From Psettodes erumei (lineage: Eukaryota > Chordata > Actinopteri > Pleuronectiformes > Psettodidae): a stretch of DNA of 64,000 bases. Shown in pieces: positions 53,001 to 62,548 of this stretch (its first letter is position 1; every line of letters begins with the position of its first letter). A program made the translations under genes and the position numbers. The stretch covers positions 3,153,001 to 3,217,000 of the forward strand of contig JAFBJZ010000915.1 in assembly GCA_016785225.1 (NCBI GenBank), read 5' to 3'. Under the pieces are notes generated by a model. It saw nothing but the letters and a program-made list of their open reading frames with translations. It made no database searches and was not told where the DNA came from.

Positions 53001-56000
53001 AGGAGACAAGTCACTGTGGAAACAGACTTAAGGTCCCCACAATGTAAGGAATACCTAGACCGCACACAAACACACACACACACACACACACACACTGTCA
53101 GCACATCAATATTATATGAGTCAGGGACAGGAGTCAGGGGACTGCATGGAATTGACACTGCGCTCTACTGTGCCCCCCCACCCTCCCATTCACTGTTCAT
53201 TTTCTCTCCATCAGAAGCTCTTGTCAGTTTCTGCCCACTCCCTATATTCTACTTTAACATCATCGGCGATCACTGCTCTGTTTATCAGGTTCCAACCATC
53301 TGTTTCAGTTCCAATTAAGTGGTTGGAGGTAGCGAAGCTCTGGGCTGGTCGTTATGAGGGAGCCTCCGCAGAGAGCTTCTGTCCAACACTGTCACAGGAA
53401 TACAGGGTTTCTTACATAAGTAATGAGGTGCAGATGTCGGCTGCGATATGACCGCACTCATGTTTTATACAACAAACTTTTTATTTGATATGGTCCTCAC
53501 CTTGTCTCGCCACATATTACCTGCCCGGCTCTTGCTGCAGGCAAAACCAAATAAATATAAAACAGTCTTGTTTAATATATTCGTCCTTGGAGGTGGGTTG
53601 CAGGGTCTTGCATAGGGAACAAAATCAATGCTGAAACAGAATTCATTTATAGAGATTTAATAGGTATCTCTCACTGTGAAAATCTGTTTTTCAATGCACA
53701 GAAGAAGAAGGATATTCAAATCGGTGGCCTTGCTGCACATAGACGAGACATGGAAATCGCTGTGGATGCAGTCACATAATCTAAACAGTCTCTGACTCAC
53801 TCACAGATGAACCATCACAGAAAATGTCACACTTGTCACAAGCATTTTGATTTTCGTCATTTATGAGATGTGAATACGTCAAGTCCGAGAATCAGCCATA
53901 AATGTTGGAACACCAACGTATGAAACTGGGCTTGTTGCTCCTTAATGTTGCATTTTATTTTAGGTATCTGTGACTCAGTTGAATGAAAACACCATCTGTG
54001 CCTGCTGCTGTGGATGGCGGGAAGTTAGAGAGCGGCCGGGCCCCTGCCTGGTGTCTACCTGTTGGCACTGTGCAGACTCACTTACGTGGCAAGTTTCCAT
54101 TCCTTCTAAGGAGCCTTTTCAAGCAGCCCTGAAAAAACATTTTTTTAGTCAACACTGTTCATTCACAGCAATATGTAAATAGCCACTGAAAATTAGATGA
54201 ATTATTCAGTCTCGACAAGTTTAGACAGGACTGTATTTGCATGTCTCTGTCTGCATGGATACATTTGAACTGCTTTCATAAGACGAGCATTATGTGGACT
54301 GTCATTCACAACCTGTGGAGCATCTTCAACACCCACCTCAGCGGTAATAACAGTCAATACATTGTCATGGCAACTACGCTTCTCATCCTAACAACTGCCT
54401 CACCGCCCACAAAGGTCCCACAGCAACCGTCACCAGGCAACCCCCCCCCCCCACCACCACCACCACCACCCCCCCACCCCCCTTCACAGCTTCTCTATTT
54501 AAGGAGCAGAGGAGGAGGAGGAGGAATGATAAATGATGCTGCGCAATAAAAAAAAATAAATAAATAAAGAGGGGGAGCTGTGCACAGCAACTTGTTGCTC
54601 ATAACTGATTTGCTTGAAATGGAAACAAAGCACAACTTGTTAGTGTTCTGATGAATTCCTCGCAAGTAGTATAAATGCAAATGGTTGGCTGTTCAATATT
54701 TACAACTCAGTATCACTGCGGTGATATTCTCTTTCCTGTAGATGTCAGGGTTGCTTCTTTCTATTGCTGGGCTGGTGTTATGCAACATAACGAAGTAACC
54801 CTCTGTGTTGTTGTTGGGCTCAACAATAATTTAGCTGGGTTATGTGTTGCTTGAAAGCACAGGATGTCCTGCTGAGAGACCCTGCATTGTGTGGCATTTT
54901 CCCCTCAGTGTTGGCACAGGAACTGACTGTGGTGTTTTCATTTCGGTTGTATTGCTCACGAGATCAAAACTGTAACCAATTAAAATGCCTGCAAGTTATT
55001 TGCGCATTCCCTGAGAAGGCTTTTCCTTCTTGTCTTGTTTTTTTCCACCAAATGAACATTAACACAGGAAGTCTCTGCAATTCACTGGAAAAGCGACAAC
55101 TCGAGGAGGGAGGGAAGCAGACATTATCCGACCCCCTTGAGGCTGAAATGCTCAAAGTCAGTGAGGCACCATTTCAGCCCCTTTTTCTGTATTCATGTAT
55201 GATACAGAGCCAAAACTGTGCAAAATGTAGAAATCACAAACAGACTTGCTCCCAGACACCCCTGACCCTCTGCTATGCTGCCTTGCTATGGGACAGCAGG
55301 GCAAAGCTGACAGGAGGGGGAGCGGCTAACACAAGCAGGAAATGTGGACAGGAGCATGTGACTGCAGTTGTTCTCCCAAATGCTCGCACAGTTTTGGGTG
55401 GATTATGTCTGGGCAAAGGTCCGTTAAACAGGACCACGGAGGACTTCTGGACTCACTCGAAACCTGATAAGTTTTGTGACTGTTGCTATGCTGACTGCAG
55501 TTAGGGATGACTCTGTTCTGCTTCCGTGTCCAGGCACACTCTACTGGTGATTTTGGTTACAGATTTAGCTGCTTGCCGTTACTTTGCTCTGCGATAGAAT
55601 GAGCCAGAGGGAAACTGGGAGGGGACATTAACTGCATGTGTTTTTGTCTCACCGTGTCTCATGGTGTGCTGCAGGTGCCTGTTTTACACCTGCTGCTTAC
55701 ATAACAACCTGGTCTTTCCTGTCAATATGGTTCTGCTGGTATGTGGCAGCGTTTCAAGGATTCCTCAAAATGTGCTGTCACTGCTGCAGGTGTCAGACAA
55801 GCATTCACTGAGAGACAAAGAGACAGAAAGTGAGAAGGCAGTGCATGAACATGACAAGGCTTGGCTAAAAGCAGTAGTATATTGACCCATCCTCTGGACT
55901 CATTATAGGAGAGAGAAGAGGAGAGAGACCTTTATGTCTATTGGATCATCCACAATAGGAATATTGTCAGGTCTTAGGTTTTGGCACTGTCCTGAAGCAA

Positions 56001-59000
56001 TAGGAATTTACCGTTCACCATGAGCTCCGCTAAGAGATGGTTAGGCCCACGGCGCTCTAAACTCTACATGTAAGTCCACCTAGTACTAATCCTAAATATT
56101 CAGTGACAATGATTTTACTCTCTCATGCATTCTAGATTTTTCTGATCCCACTTCGATGTGTTTGGTATAATTTTTTTCCCCATCTCTTTTCCTCTGCAGT
56201 GTGGAAGGGGAGTCCCAGGGTCCAGAGACGGGCACCCACAAAGACAGCTCTTTCAGCCAGGCACCGTACCTGCGTGGCTCAGAGCACTACAGTGACAGCG
56301 GCAGCAGCGCAACCCCCGGGGCCAGGGGCCCCTCGTGTGTGGCTGCGTCCAGCTCTGCCAGCTTGGCCTGGGCGCTTCGCACGCGCCACCAGCCTGCGAG
56401 CCTGGCCCTCCGCAAGCAAGAGGAAGAAGAGAACAAGAGATGCAAGGCCCTTTCAGACAGCTATGAGCTCTCAACAGATCTGCAGGATAAGAAGGTATCT
56501 GCTGGGGATACGGTTGGTCAGAGGACTTGTGTTTCAAATGTTTGTGTTGTTGTGGAAGCCATTATATGGATAATGGATTCATTTCAGTGGAGGAATCATG
56601 GGTGCAAAACACCCAGAGAGTGAACATGTAATATGAGTTCACCCTTGTTTTATTCCCTGCACCCTTTCCCAGGTGGAGATGCTGGAGAGAAAGTATGGTG
56701 GCTCCTTTGTAAGTCGCAGAGCAGCCAGGACCATTCAGACGGCCTTCAGACAGTACCGCATGAACAAGAATTTTGAGCGTCTCAGAAGCTCAGCGTCAGA
56801 GAGCCGCATGACACGCCGCATCATCCTTTCCAACATGAGACTGCAGTATTCCTTCGATGAGCGACAGCCTCAGCAGCAGGCCCAGACGCAGACAAACTTC
56901 ACCCACAGCGTGGCCATAGGGCCTCCTCATTCGCCCAACGCAGACCGCCCAGGAGACTACACCCACCTGGAGGACTCCTTCTCCAAGCAGGTAATGTTGC
57001 TGTGGGTGAAGTCTTTTTGGCCTTTACATAAAAACATATAGAAAAGCTGACAGGAGACAACTGGGCAATGAAAGTCTAATCTGGCACCACTGCCACAGAC
57101 CCAAAGTGTGCTGCTGACTCAGAATGTGCAGGTTTGCTGTTTTACTCATCCACTTCAGACATGTAACCAATGCCCTATAATACCAGGGTTTATTTACTGA
57201 CACATGAGATTTTGTAGTAAGTAATGCTTCTATGTACTCAGTCCTACTTACATCTAACCCACTTTGCATCTCCTCCAGGTCAAGTCCTTGGCTGACTCGA
57301 TAGATGACGCCCTTACCTGCCGCGCAGGACGTGATGACTCCCAGGAGGGCAGCAGGGAGGGTGGAGGGATAAGTGAAGACTTTGGGGAGTGTGTGTGGAG
57401 CAGCAGCAGCAACCCCTCCTCCCAGAGAGGCTTGGGAGAAAGAGCCAGGGGAGCTGGAGGAGGACTCAGCATGCACGGCGACAGCACGGCCACCTCCTAC
57501 AGCGACGTCACCCTGTACATGGACGACGGAATGCCGTCCTCCCCCCTGTCCCTCGACCGAGCGCCCAGCAGCACGGATACGGAGTACTGGGGCCCTGGTG
57601 GTGGTGTTGGAGGACGTGAGGACAGCAGGGACACCGAGGGAGGGGGTAGCAGTAACAGTCGGCGCAGCACCCCATGCACTGAGTGCAGGGACTACCGTCT
57701 GCGGGGCGCACATCTGCCTCTCCTCACCATTGAGCCGCCCAGCGACAGCTCGGTGGACATGAGTGACCGTTCGGACCGGGGCTCCCTGAGCAGACAGCTG
57801 GTCTATGAGCAGGAGCCCGGGGTGGGAGCTGGCTCCCCTCAGGGAACCCTCAAACACTCCCCCAACGCAGGCACCCGCTCGTCCTCCACGGCAGCTGCCC
57901 AGGGTCAGACTCGGGCCCCCGGCAGACCCTTACCAACGCATATCCCTCACCAGGTGGTGCCTCACCACCACCACCACCACCATCCTATCCACCACCATCA
58001 ATACCCTGACACGCCTTCTTCCTCCTCCTCCCCGCAGCAGCCCCCCACCACCCCGCTGTCCTCCTCCTCCTCCACAGCTCTGCCCCCCGGCGGTCTGGAG
58101 CAGCCGTGTTGCTCAGACGGAGACAATGACTCGCTCAACTCCACCACCAACTCCAACGAAACGGTCAACTGCAGCTCGGGCTCCTCATCTCAGGACAGCC
58201 TGCGGGAGCCTTTGCCTCCTCTGGGCAAGCAGACATACCAGAGGGAGAGTCGCCACAGCTGGGACTCCCCACCCTTCAACAGTGATGTGGTGCAGAGACG
58301 CCAGTACCGCATCGGTCTCAACCTCTTCAACAAGTAAGATGTAGCGCTAACAAGCAAAAGTAGCTATGAGTAACTGTTTTGGTGGTGATCTTACAGTGAA
58401 CCTGCTGAAGCTGCAGTGAGAAAGTTTGTGTTTGCTTTTCATTGGCTATAGGAAGCCGGAGAAAGGGATCCAGTACCTGATTGAAAGAGGGTTTGTATCC
58501 GACACGCCAGTTGGAATCGCTCGATTCATCCTAGAGAGGAAGGGCCTCAGCAGGCAGATGATTGGAGAGTTCCTGGGAAACCGACAGAAACAATTCAACA
58601 AGGATGTCTTAGAGTGAGTATAGGAGTACAAGAAGCCAGCCCAAATGTGGGTTAGCATAATGTGCACACCACATTTCAGCTCACATGTTTAATGTCACTG
58701 GAGTTGGAATAGGAGAGGGTTAGTCTATGATGCTTTGCTGTGTGTGTTTCAGCTGTGTGGTGGATGAGATGGACTTCTCAGGTATGGACCTGGATGACGC
58801 TCTGAGGAAATTCCAGGCTCAGATTAAAGTTCAGGGAGAAGCCCAAAAAGTGGAGAGGCTCATAGAGGCCTTCAGGTTTGTCTGTGTGTTGGTTTATGAT
58901 AGAGAAGCTGAAGAAGAAGGGATTGTGGACTGTTACGCTGAGTTTCAGCCACTGCGTTTGTTGTTTGAAAAGGTTTTTTCTGTCTCTTATGCAGTCAGAG

Positions 59001-62000
59001 ATACTGCGTGTGCAATCCAACCCTGGTTCGGCAGTTCCAGAACCCGGACACCATCTTCATCTTGGCCTTTGCCATAATCCTCCTCAACACAGATATGTAC
59101 AGTCCCAATGTCAAAGCTGAGAGGAAGATGAAACTGGAGGATTTCATCAAGAATTTGAGAGGTGCTGCTGGACAGATAAAAACATGCATGACTTTATGAA
59201 ACACTTATCAGTGGCATTATCAATGATGTAACATTTTGTATGTCTAGACACTGTTAACGTGAGTCATGTGGTTTTACTCAGTAGTATATGTATGTATGTA
59301 ATTTTTAAACATGGTGATTAAGTATCATAAGGATGATCTGTGGAAACTAAAGTACATATCATGACAGAAAAATGTATTTTATGATGAAAACGCCTGTAGC
59401 AAGTAGAAGGTTTAATATTTTATCTGTTTGCCGCCTCGCTCCCTCTCATGTGTGAAAACTCTAACCATCACTAAAAAATGTTTCTCTTTTGGATCAACTG
59501 TATGATTTATGACTTGAACAGAGCACTTCCTAAAACCCTCCATTTGTCTGTCTCCACCAAAGGTGTGGACAATGGTCAGGATATACCCAGGGACCTGCTG
59601 GTTGGGATCTACCAGCGGATACAGAAATGGGAGCTACGGACCAATGATGACCATGTGTCGCAAGTGCAGGCGGTGGAGAGAGTCATTGTGGGCAAGAAGC
59701 CTGTGAGTTTCCTGGGACAAACTGGGGCTTCATAACATTTTCTGGTGTTGTGTTACAACCCGTTCTGTAAGAGCTTGCAACTAAAAGTCCAATAAATTTG
59801 TCGATGTAGGTGCTGTCCCTTCCCCATCGCAGGCTGGTGTGTTGCTGCCAGCTCTATGAGGTGCCTGACCCCAACAGACCTCAGAGGACAGGAGTGCATC
59901 AACGAGAGGTCTTCCTCTTTAATGACCTTCTGGTGGTAGGTCTCACATTCACCACTTCTTTAAAACACGGCAGATGCTATTTCAGTTCAAAGGCCCAGTA
60001 AAAAAATCTGTGTTGTGCACCAGGTGACCAAAATCTTCCAGAAGAAGAAAACCTCAGTGACTTATAGTTTCCGACAATCTTTCCCATTGGTGGAGATGCA
60101 AGTGCACATGTTCCAGAACTCATGTAAGGAGCAGTTACACTGTCCTTTTGCACATTTGATCTATTTTTAAATACCATGAATGATGATTAAGCCTTTTTTT
60201 CCTCTCACTGTTTGCATCTCATAGACTACCCTCATGGAATCCGCCTGACCTCAGCAGTCCTGGGTGGGGAGAGGAAGGTTCTTATTGTCTTTATGGCACC
60301 CAGTCAGCAAGATCGCACCCGGTTTGTTAGCGACCTCAGGGAGAGTGTTGCTGAAGTGCAGGAGATGGAGAAATACAGGGTTGAATGTAAGCGCCCCATC
60401 TACTGGTCAAAGAAGATATAATAACTATTCTGTATGGGTCTGTTTTATGAGAAAATGAGAGGAGGTCAAGTGTCTGTTGTTGCCAGTTTATGGTTCATTC
60501 TTCTGCATACTGTGTCATGTTAACCTCTCTTGTTAAATTCTCCTGTGTTCATTGACAGCGGAGCTAGAAAAACAGAAAGGTGTGATGCGGCCCAGTTTGC
60601 TGACCAGCGGTGTGGTCGGAGGAGGCGTCGGCGTGAAGAGCGACGTTGTGAACGGCACCCTGGGAAGGACGAGTTTTGATGACAACTGCTCGGTGGGTGA
60701 GGGCCTCAAACGCACAGCGCTCAGCTCATCTCTCAGGGACCTATCGGAGACAGGTGAGGCAACAGAGCTTCAGAGACCAAACTGATTTCCTTCCTGTTTG
60801 CTGGGTTGAACTGGGTAGCCGAGCTCCTACAGTGATTTTCTTCTCTGTTGCTATTGCTACATGCTGTTCCTCTTTCGCGCTGACATTCAGACGTAGCTTA
60901 AACGGTTCTTTTCTTAAAAAAAAAAAACCCCGAAACCAAACGTGACCAAACCTTCCGCCTCTTTGCTAACCTGACTCTTCCTGGCTGGGTGCAGGGAAAC
61001 GTGGTCGCAGGAACAGTGTTGGTTCTCTGGACAGTACCATGGAAGTAAGTCTCAGTAAGACTAGATGTAGACCTGTAACATATAGAGCTACATTTCCCCT
61101 CACTGGTGCTTTGTCTTCCCAAGCACGCTCAGTGTGTGTACAGTGTGCATATACAGTAGATGGTGTGCGCGTGTACATGCATGTGCGTGTGTCCCCCTGT
61201 CGACCTGTCACTGACACCTTCTGCATGGCTGCAAGCGTTCCTAGTTGCATGTCTTTCTCCTCCAGACGCAAATGTTTCTTGTATGTGATGATGTCAGTGG
61301 GAACGGGGGCTGTATTGCAGTCCACAGGTGATTTGTCTAAAGCGTGATGATACTTTATCCTCCCAGGGCTCCATCATTAGCAGCCCACAGCCTCACCAGC
61401 GCTACCCAGTGCCAGGTGTGGTCCCTGGCTGCTACGGAACAGAAGACTTCCGGCCTCACCGCCCCATCCTGAGCCCCGGAACGGGGGTGGGGGGTGGGCC
61501 GGGGCAGCAACATACCACTGCTGGGACAGGAGTTGGGGGAGTCTCCAGCAGTGTAGAGAGAGCAGGAGCGGGGAGCGTCCCTGGGGGGAGCAGCAACAAC
61601 ACCAGCGGCTCCTTCCTGGGCTCCCTATTCGGCAGCAAACGCGCCAAACCACCAGGGCCCCTTATTCCACCGGGGCCACCTTACCCCGCACCTGTCCCCC
61701 CACTGACTACGGGAGGGCCCCCACCTCACTCCCCTTCATCTCTGTGCCAGTTGGAGGGGGGGCCTTCCAAGATCCAGGCACTGCACGCACAGTACTGTCA
61801 CGCGGGCACCGTGCAGCCCCCGCCACCTTACTACCATCACCATCGCTACCACATCCAAACTATCCCCCCTCCTTTGCAAGGTGTGGCCCCTCATACTATA
61901 CAGAGAGGCCCACTACCCTGTCGTCCACCGCTTGGCCTGCCACACGCCCAGCACCCGCAGCTGGCCCATCTCTCCCAGCTCTCCCAGCATGGGCTTCCGG

Positions 62001-62548
62001 GTCGCTACGCCAGTATGGTGGTGGGATGTCCCCCCCCCCTTTCTCCTCTCTCCCAACACTCCCAGAACCCACAGTTTGCCCTCTACCACGCGCAGCCCAC
62101 ACACTCTATCAGAGGGGGCGGCGGCCCTGGTGCCAAACCTCCACTAACCCTGTCTCACTCCCACCCGCACCCCCACGCACACTCCCAAACCCACCCCGGA
62201 CACGTGCACACACCACACCCGGCCAGCCACTCCACCCACCAAACACACTTCATATTCGGCACTCTGCCCCACAACCTACCATCCGCCTCCGTCAATGCGC
62301 ATCACGCAGCCTCCGCCGCCCCGTATCTGCCCCAGTACCCTCCTCTTTCATCTATCCCCCCTCCCCCACCGCACTCCCCTTTACCCCCCCCTTCGTCCCC
62401 CCTTACCCCTCTTACACCTCTCTCCCCTCACCCCCCCCAGCACCCCGGGCAGCCTCAGCCGGGGCCACAGGTGACGGGGGCTGGAGCGACAGGTACAGGG
62501 GGCAGCTCCAAATCCAAGCCTATCAACCGGATAAGTACCGTAGTGTGA
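40372..62548 (+). CDS. iqsec2: iqsec2 (BRAG1): IQ motif, Sec7 and PH domain ARF-GEF
   Basis: IQSEC2 is a postsynaptic-density guanine-nucleotide exchange factor for ARF GTPases; its IQ motif binds calmodulin and its C-terminus binds PDZ scaffolds such as PSD-95 (known). Here 14 core exons join in frame to about 1,512 residues, or 1,570 with the cassette exon at 48917. The order is an N-terminal coiled coil (about 10-55), IQ motif (about 274-285), Ser/His-rich region, Sec7 (about 695-900) with the catalytic glutamate in QGEAQKVERLIEAF, PH domain (about 915-1040), Pro/His-rich tail, and a final STVV. The start has a strong Kozak context (CCCACCATGG). Human IQSEC2 is 1,488 residues. The N-terminus (SPNRAVEYLLELNNIIES), STVV and linkage to magix favour IQSEC2 over IQSEC1/3. 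Confidence 0.93.
42708..42731. repeat. (GT)n microsatellite
   Basis: Short GT tract in iqsec2 intron 1. Confidence 0.9.
43481..43514. repeat. (CT)n microsatellite
   Basis: Imperfect CT tract, interrupted by TGCCC. Confidence 0.9.
44033..44070. repeat. (GT)n microsatellite
   Basis: Nineteen or so GT units in iqsec2 intron 1. Confidence 0.95.
46815..46872. repeat. (GT)n microsatellite
   Basis: About 29 GT units, the longest dinucleotide tract in the right half of the window. Confidence 0.95.
47012..47041. repeat. (CA)n microsatellite
   Basis: CA tract 140 bp downstream of the (GT)n at 46815, so the two can pair as an inverted repeat. Confidence 0.9.
48917..49090 (+). CDS. iqsec2: iqsec2 candidate cassette exon (HQYCC)
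   Basis: Acceptor TCTCTGTCAG at 48916, donor GACAG|GTAAGG. It is 174 bp (58 codons), phase 2 in and out, so it can be included or skipped without changing frame. Open throughout with strong C/G bias at third positions. Encodes GQPTSAPTTPTAASGAVHA and then SLHQYCCPATDQSSQ. As I recall, IQSEC3 has a similar LHQFCCPA segment, which supports a real exon. Confidence 0.6.
49721..49796 (+). CDS. iqsec2: iqsec2 possible alternative terminal exon (HQFCC, stop)
   Basis: Acceptor CCCTTGTTGCTTCCAAG at 49720. In the phase left by exon 48917-49090 (or by exon 1) it reads EEGEDDVAHQFCCSVSGCSS then a TGA at 49794. Sequence to about 50417 looks like a 3' UTR ending in AATAAA signals. Use would give a short isoform lacking the IQ, Sec7 and PH domains. 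Inferred only. Confidence 0.35.
50407..50417 (+). terminator. iqsec2: Possible intronic polyadenylation signal in iqsec2
   Basis: Overlapping AATAAA hexamers at 50407 and 50412, followed by the GT-rich AATGTGTGAAGGTGAAG about 45 bp later. It would serve the candidate terminal exon at 49721. Confidence 0.4.
51391..51417. repeat. (GA)n microsatellite
   Basis: About 13 GA units. Confidence 0.9.
52905..53096. repeat. Probable dispersed repeat with CCTAACCCTAA-like motifs, ending in (CA)n
   Basis: CCTAACCCTAAC, CTTACCCTAACCTTAAAAC and CACCTTAAAACC, then AAGGTCCCCACAATGTAAGG and a CA tract (53066-53095). I recall elements of this design scattered through fish genomes; it need not be telomeric in origin. 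Confidence 0.55.
54438..54484. repeat. Poly-C/(CCA)n tract
   Basis: C-rich low-complexity sequence with CCA triplets. Confidence 0.85.
56020..56069 (+). CDS. iqsec2: iqsec2 alternative first coding exon
   Basis: ATG at 56020 in good context (TTCACCATGA), then MSSAKRWLGPRRSKLY and a consensus donor ACAT|GTAAGT in phase 2. It joins the exon at 56200 in frame. IQSEC family genes commonly have short alternative first exons feeding this same exon. The product would lack the coiled coil. Confidence 0.7.
56200..56494 (+). CDS. iqsec2: iqsec2 exon with VEGESQ and DSYELSTDLQDKK
   Basis: Acceptor TTTTCCTCTGCAG. Encodes VEGESQGPETGTHKD, then HQPASLALRKQEEEE and KALSDSYELSTDLQDKK, very close to the IQSEC2 region before the IQ motif. 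Phase 0 donor AAG|GTATCT. Confidence 0.95.
56673..56990 (+). CDS. iqsec2: iqsec2 exon with IQ motif
   Basis: Encodes VEMLERKYGGSFVSRRAART, the IQ motif IQTAFRQYRMNK, NFERLRSSASESRMTRRI and, at the end, LEDSFSKQ. The IQ motif binds calmodulin in the family. Donor CAG|GTAATG. Confidence 0.97.
57279..58333 (+). CDS. iqsec2: iqsec2 large exon (Ser/His-rich region up to Sec7)
   Basis: Encodes VKSLADSIDDALTC, a Gly/Ser-rich region, a polyhistidine stretch (seven His at 57963-57983, then three more), a Ser/Asn-rich segment and YRIGLNLFNK at the Sec7 boundary. Donor ACAA|GTAAGA in phase 2. Confidence 0.95.
58452..58613 (+). CDS. iqsec2: iqsec2 Sec7 exon a
   Basis: Encodes KPEKGIQYLIERGFVSDTPV and GIARFILERKGLSRQMIGEF, the start of the Sec7 domain. 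Donor TTAGA|GTGAGT. Confidence 0.97.
58753..58875 (+). CDS. iqsec2: iqsec2 Sec7 exon b (catalytic glutamate)
   Basis: Encodes CVVDEMDFSGMDLDDALRKF and QIKVQGEAQKVERLIEAF. The Glu of GEAQ is the conserved glutamic finger that displaces Mg and GDP from ARF, so the exchange activity is expected to be intact. Donor TCAG|GTTTGT. Confidence 0.96.
58995..59161 (+). CDS. iqsec2: iqsec2 Sec7 exon c
   Basis: Encodes QRYCVCNPTLVRQFQNPDTI and FILAFAIILLNTDMYSPNVK, the conserved hydrophobic groove motif of Sec7. Donor GAGAG|GTGCTG. Confidence 0.97.
59162..59562 (+). other. iqsec2: iqsec2 intron within Sec7
   Basis: About 400 bp, non-coding, nothing further seen. Confidence 0.85.
59563..59702 (+). CDS. 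iqsec2: iqsec2 exon after Sec7
   Basis: Encodes VDNGQDIPRDLLVGIYQRIQ and QAVERVIVGKKP, the end of Sec7 and the linker to PH. Donor CCT|GTGAGT. Confidence 0.95.
59810..59935 (+). CDS. iqsec2: iqsec2 PH exon a
   Basis: Encodes LSLPHRRLVCCCQLYEVPDP and HQREVFLFNDLLVV, the first strands of the PH domain. Donor GTG|GTAGGT. Confidence 0.95.
60024..60123 (+). CDS. iqsec2: iqsec2 PH exon b
   Basis: Encodes VTKIFQKKKTSVTYSFRQSF and EMQVHMFQNS. Donor TCAT|GTAAGG. Confidence 0.95.
60225..60386 (+). CDS. iqsec2: iqsec2 PH exon c
   Basis: Encodes YYPHGIRLTSAVLGGERKVL, then APSQQDRTRFVSDLRESVAE and MEKYRVE, completing the PH domain. Donor GAAT|GTAAGC. Confidence 0.95.
60559..60753 (+). CDS. iqsec2: iqsec2 exon after PH
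   Basis: Encodes ELEKQKGVMRPSLLTSG, a Gly/Val stretch and RTALSSSLRDLSET. Donor ACAG|GTGAGG. Confidence 0.92.
60995..61044 (+). CDS. iqsec2: iqsec2 small exon
   Basis: Encodes KRGRRNSVGSLDSTME, a basophilic kinase-type RRNS site in a 50-base exon. Donor GGAA|GTAAGT in phase 0. Confidence 0.88.
61045..61366 (+). other. iqsec2: iqsec2 last intron
   Basis: About 320 bp with a short GT-rich stretch; no coding or repeat signal. Confidence 0.85.
61367..62548 (+). CDS. iqsec2: iqsec2 terminal coding exon (Pro/His-rich tail, PDZ ligand)
   Basis: Acceptor TTATCCTCCCAG. Encodes GSIISSPQPHQRYPVPGVVP, a Ser/Gly segment with GSLFGSKRAKPPGP, a long Pro/His-rich tail, and ends KPINRISTVV with TGA at 62546. 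The class I PDZ ligand STVV matches the synaptic targeting motif of IQSEC2. Confidence 0.95.
   Translation, partial: GSIISSPQPHQRYPVPGVVPGCYGTEDFRPHRPILSPGTGVGGGPGQQHTTAGTGVGGVSSSVERAGAGSVPGGSSNNTSGSFLGSLFGSKRAKPPGPLIPPGPPYPAPVPPLTTGGPPPHSPSSLCQLEGGPSKIQALHAQYCHAGTVQPPPPYYHHHRYHIQTIPPPLQGVAPHTIQRGPLPCRPPLGLPHAQHPQLAHLSQLSQHGLPGRYASMVVGCPPPLSPLSQHSQNPQFALYHAQPTHSIRGGGGPGAKPPLTLSHSHPHPHAHSQTHPGHVHTPHPASHSTHQTHFIFGTLPHNLPSASVNAHHAASAAPYLPQYPPLSSIPPPPPHSPLPPPSSPLTPLTPLSPHPPQHPGQPQPGPQVTGAGATGTGGSSKSKPINRISTVV

Larger units (their letters stand above)
50431..56019 (+). other. iqsec2: iqsec2 intron upstream of the alternative promoter
   Basis: 5.6 kb, non-coding apart from an unexplained 220-codon open frame at 54842-55504. 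Contains a (GA)n at about 51391, a telomere-like repeat with (CA)n at 52905-53096, and a C/CCA tract at about 54440. The alternative promoter for exon 56020 should lie at its right end; no TATA box is obvious. Confidence 0.65.

Noticed and set aside
56199..56573. Alternative-frame open frame over the iqsec2 VEGESQ exon
   Set aside because: A shadow of the real exon; only the other frame matches the IQSEC family and the splice phases.
57024..57857. 277-codon minus-strand open frame
   Set aside because: Antisense of the GC-rich Ser/Gly-coding iqsec2 exon; no motif of its own.
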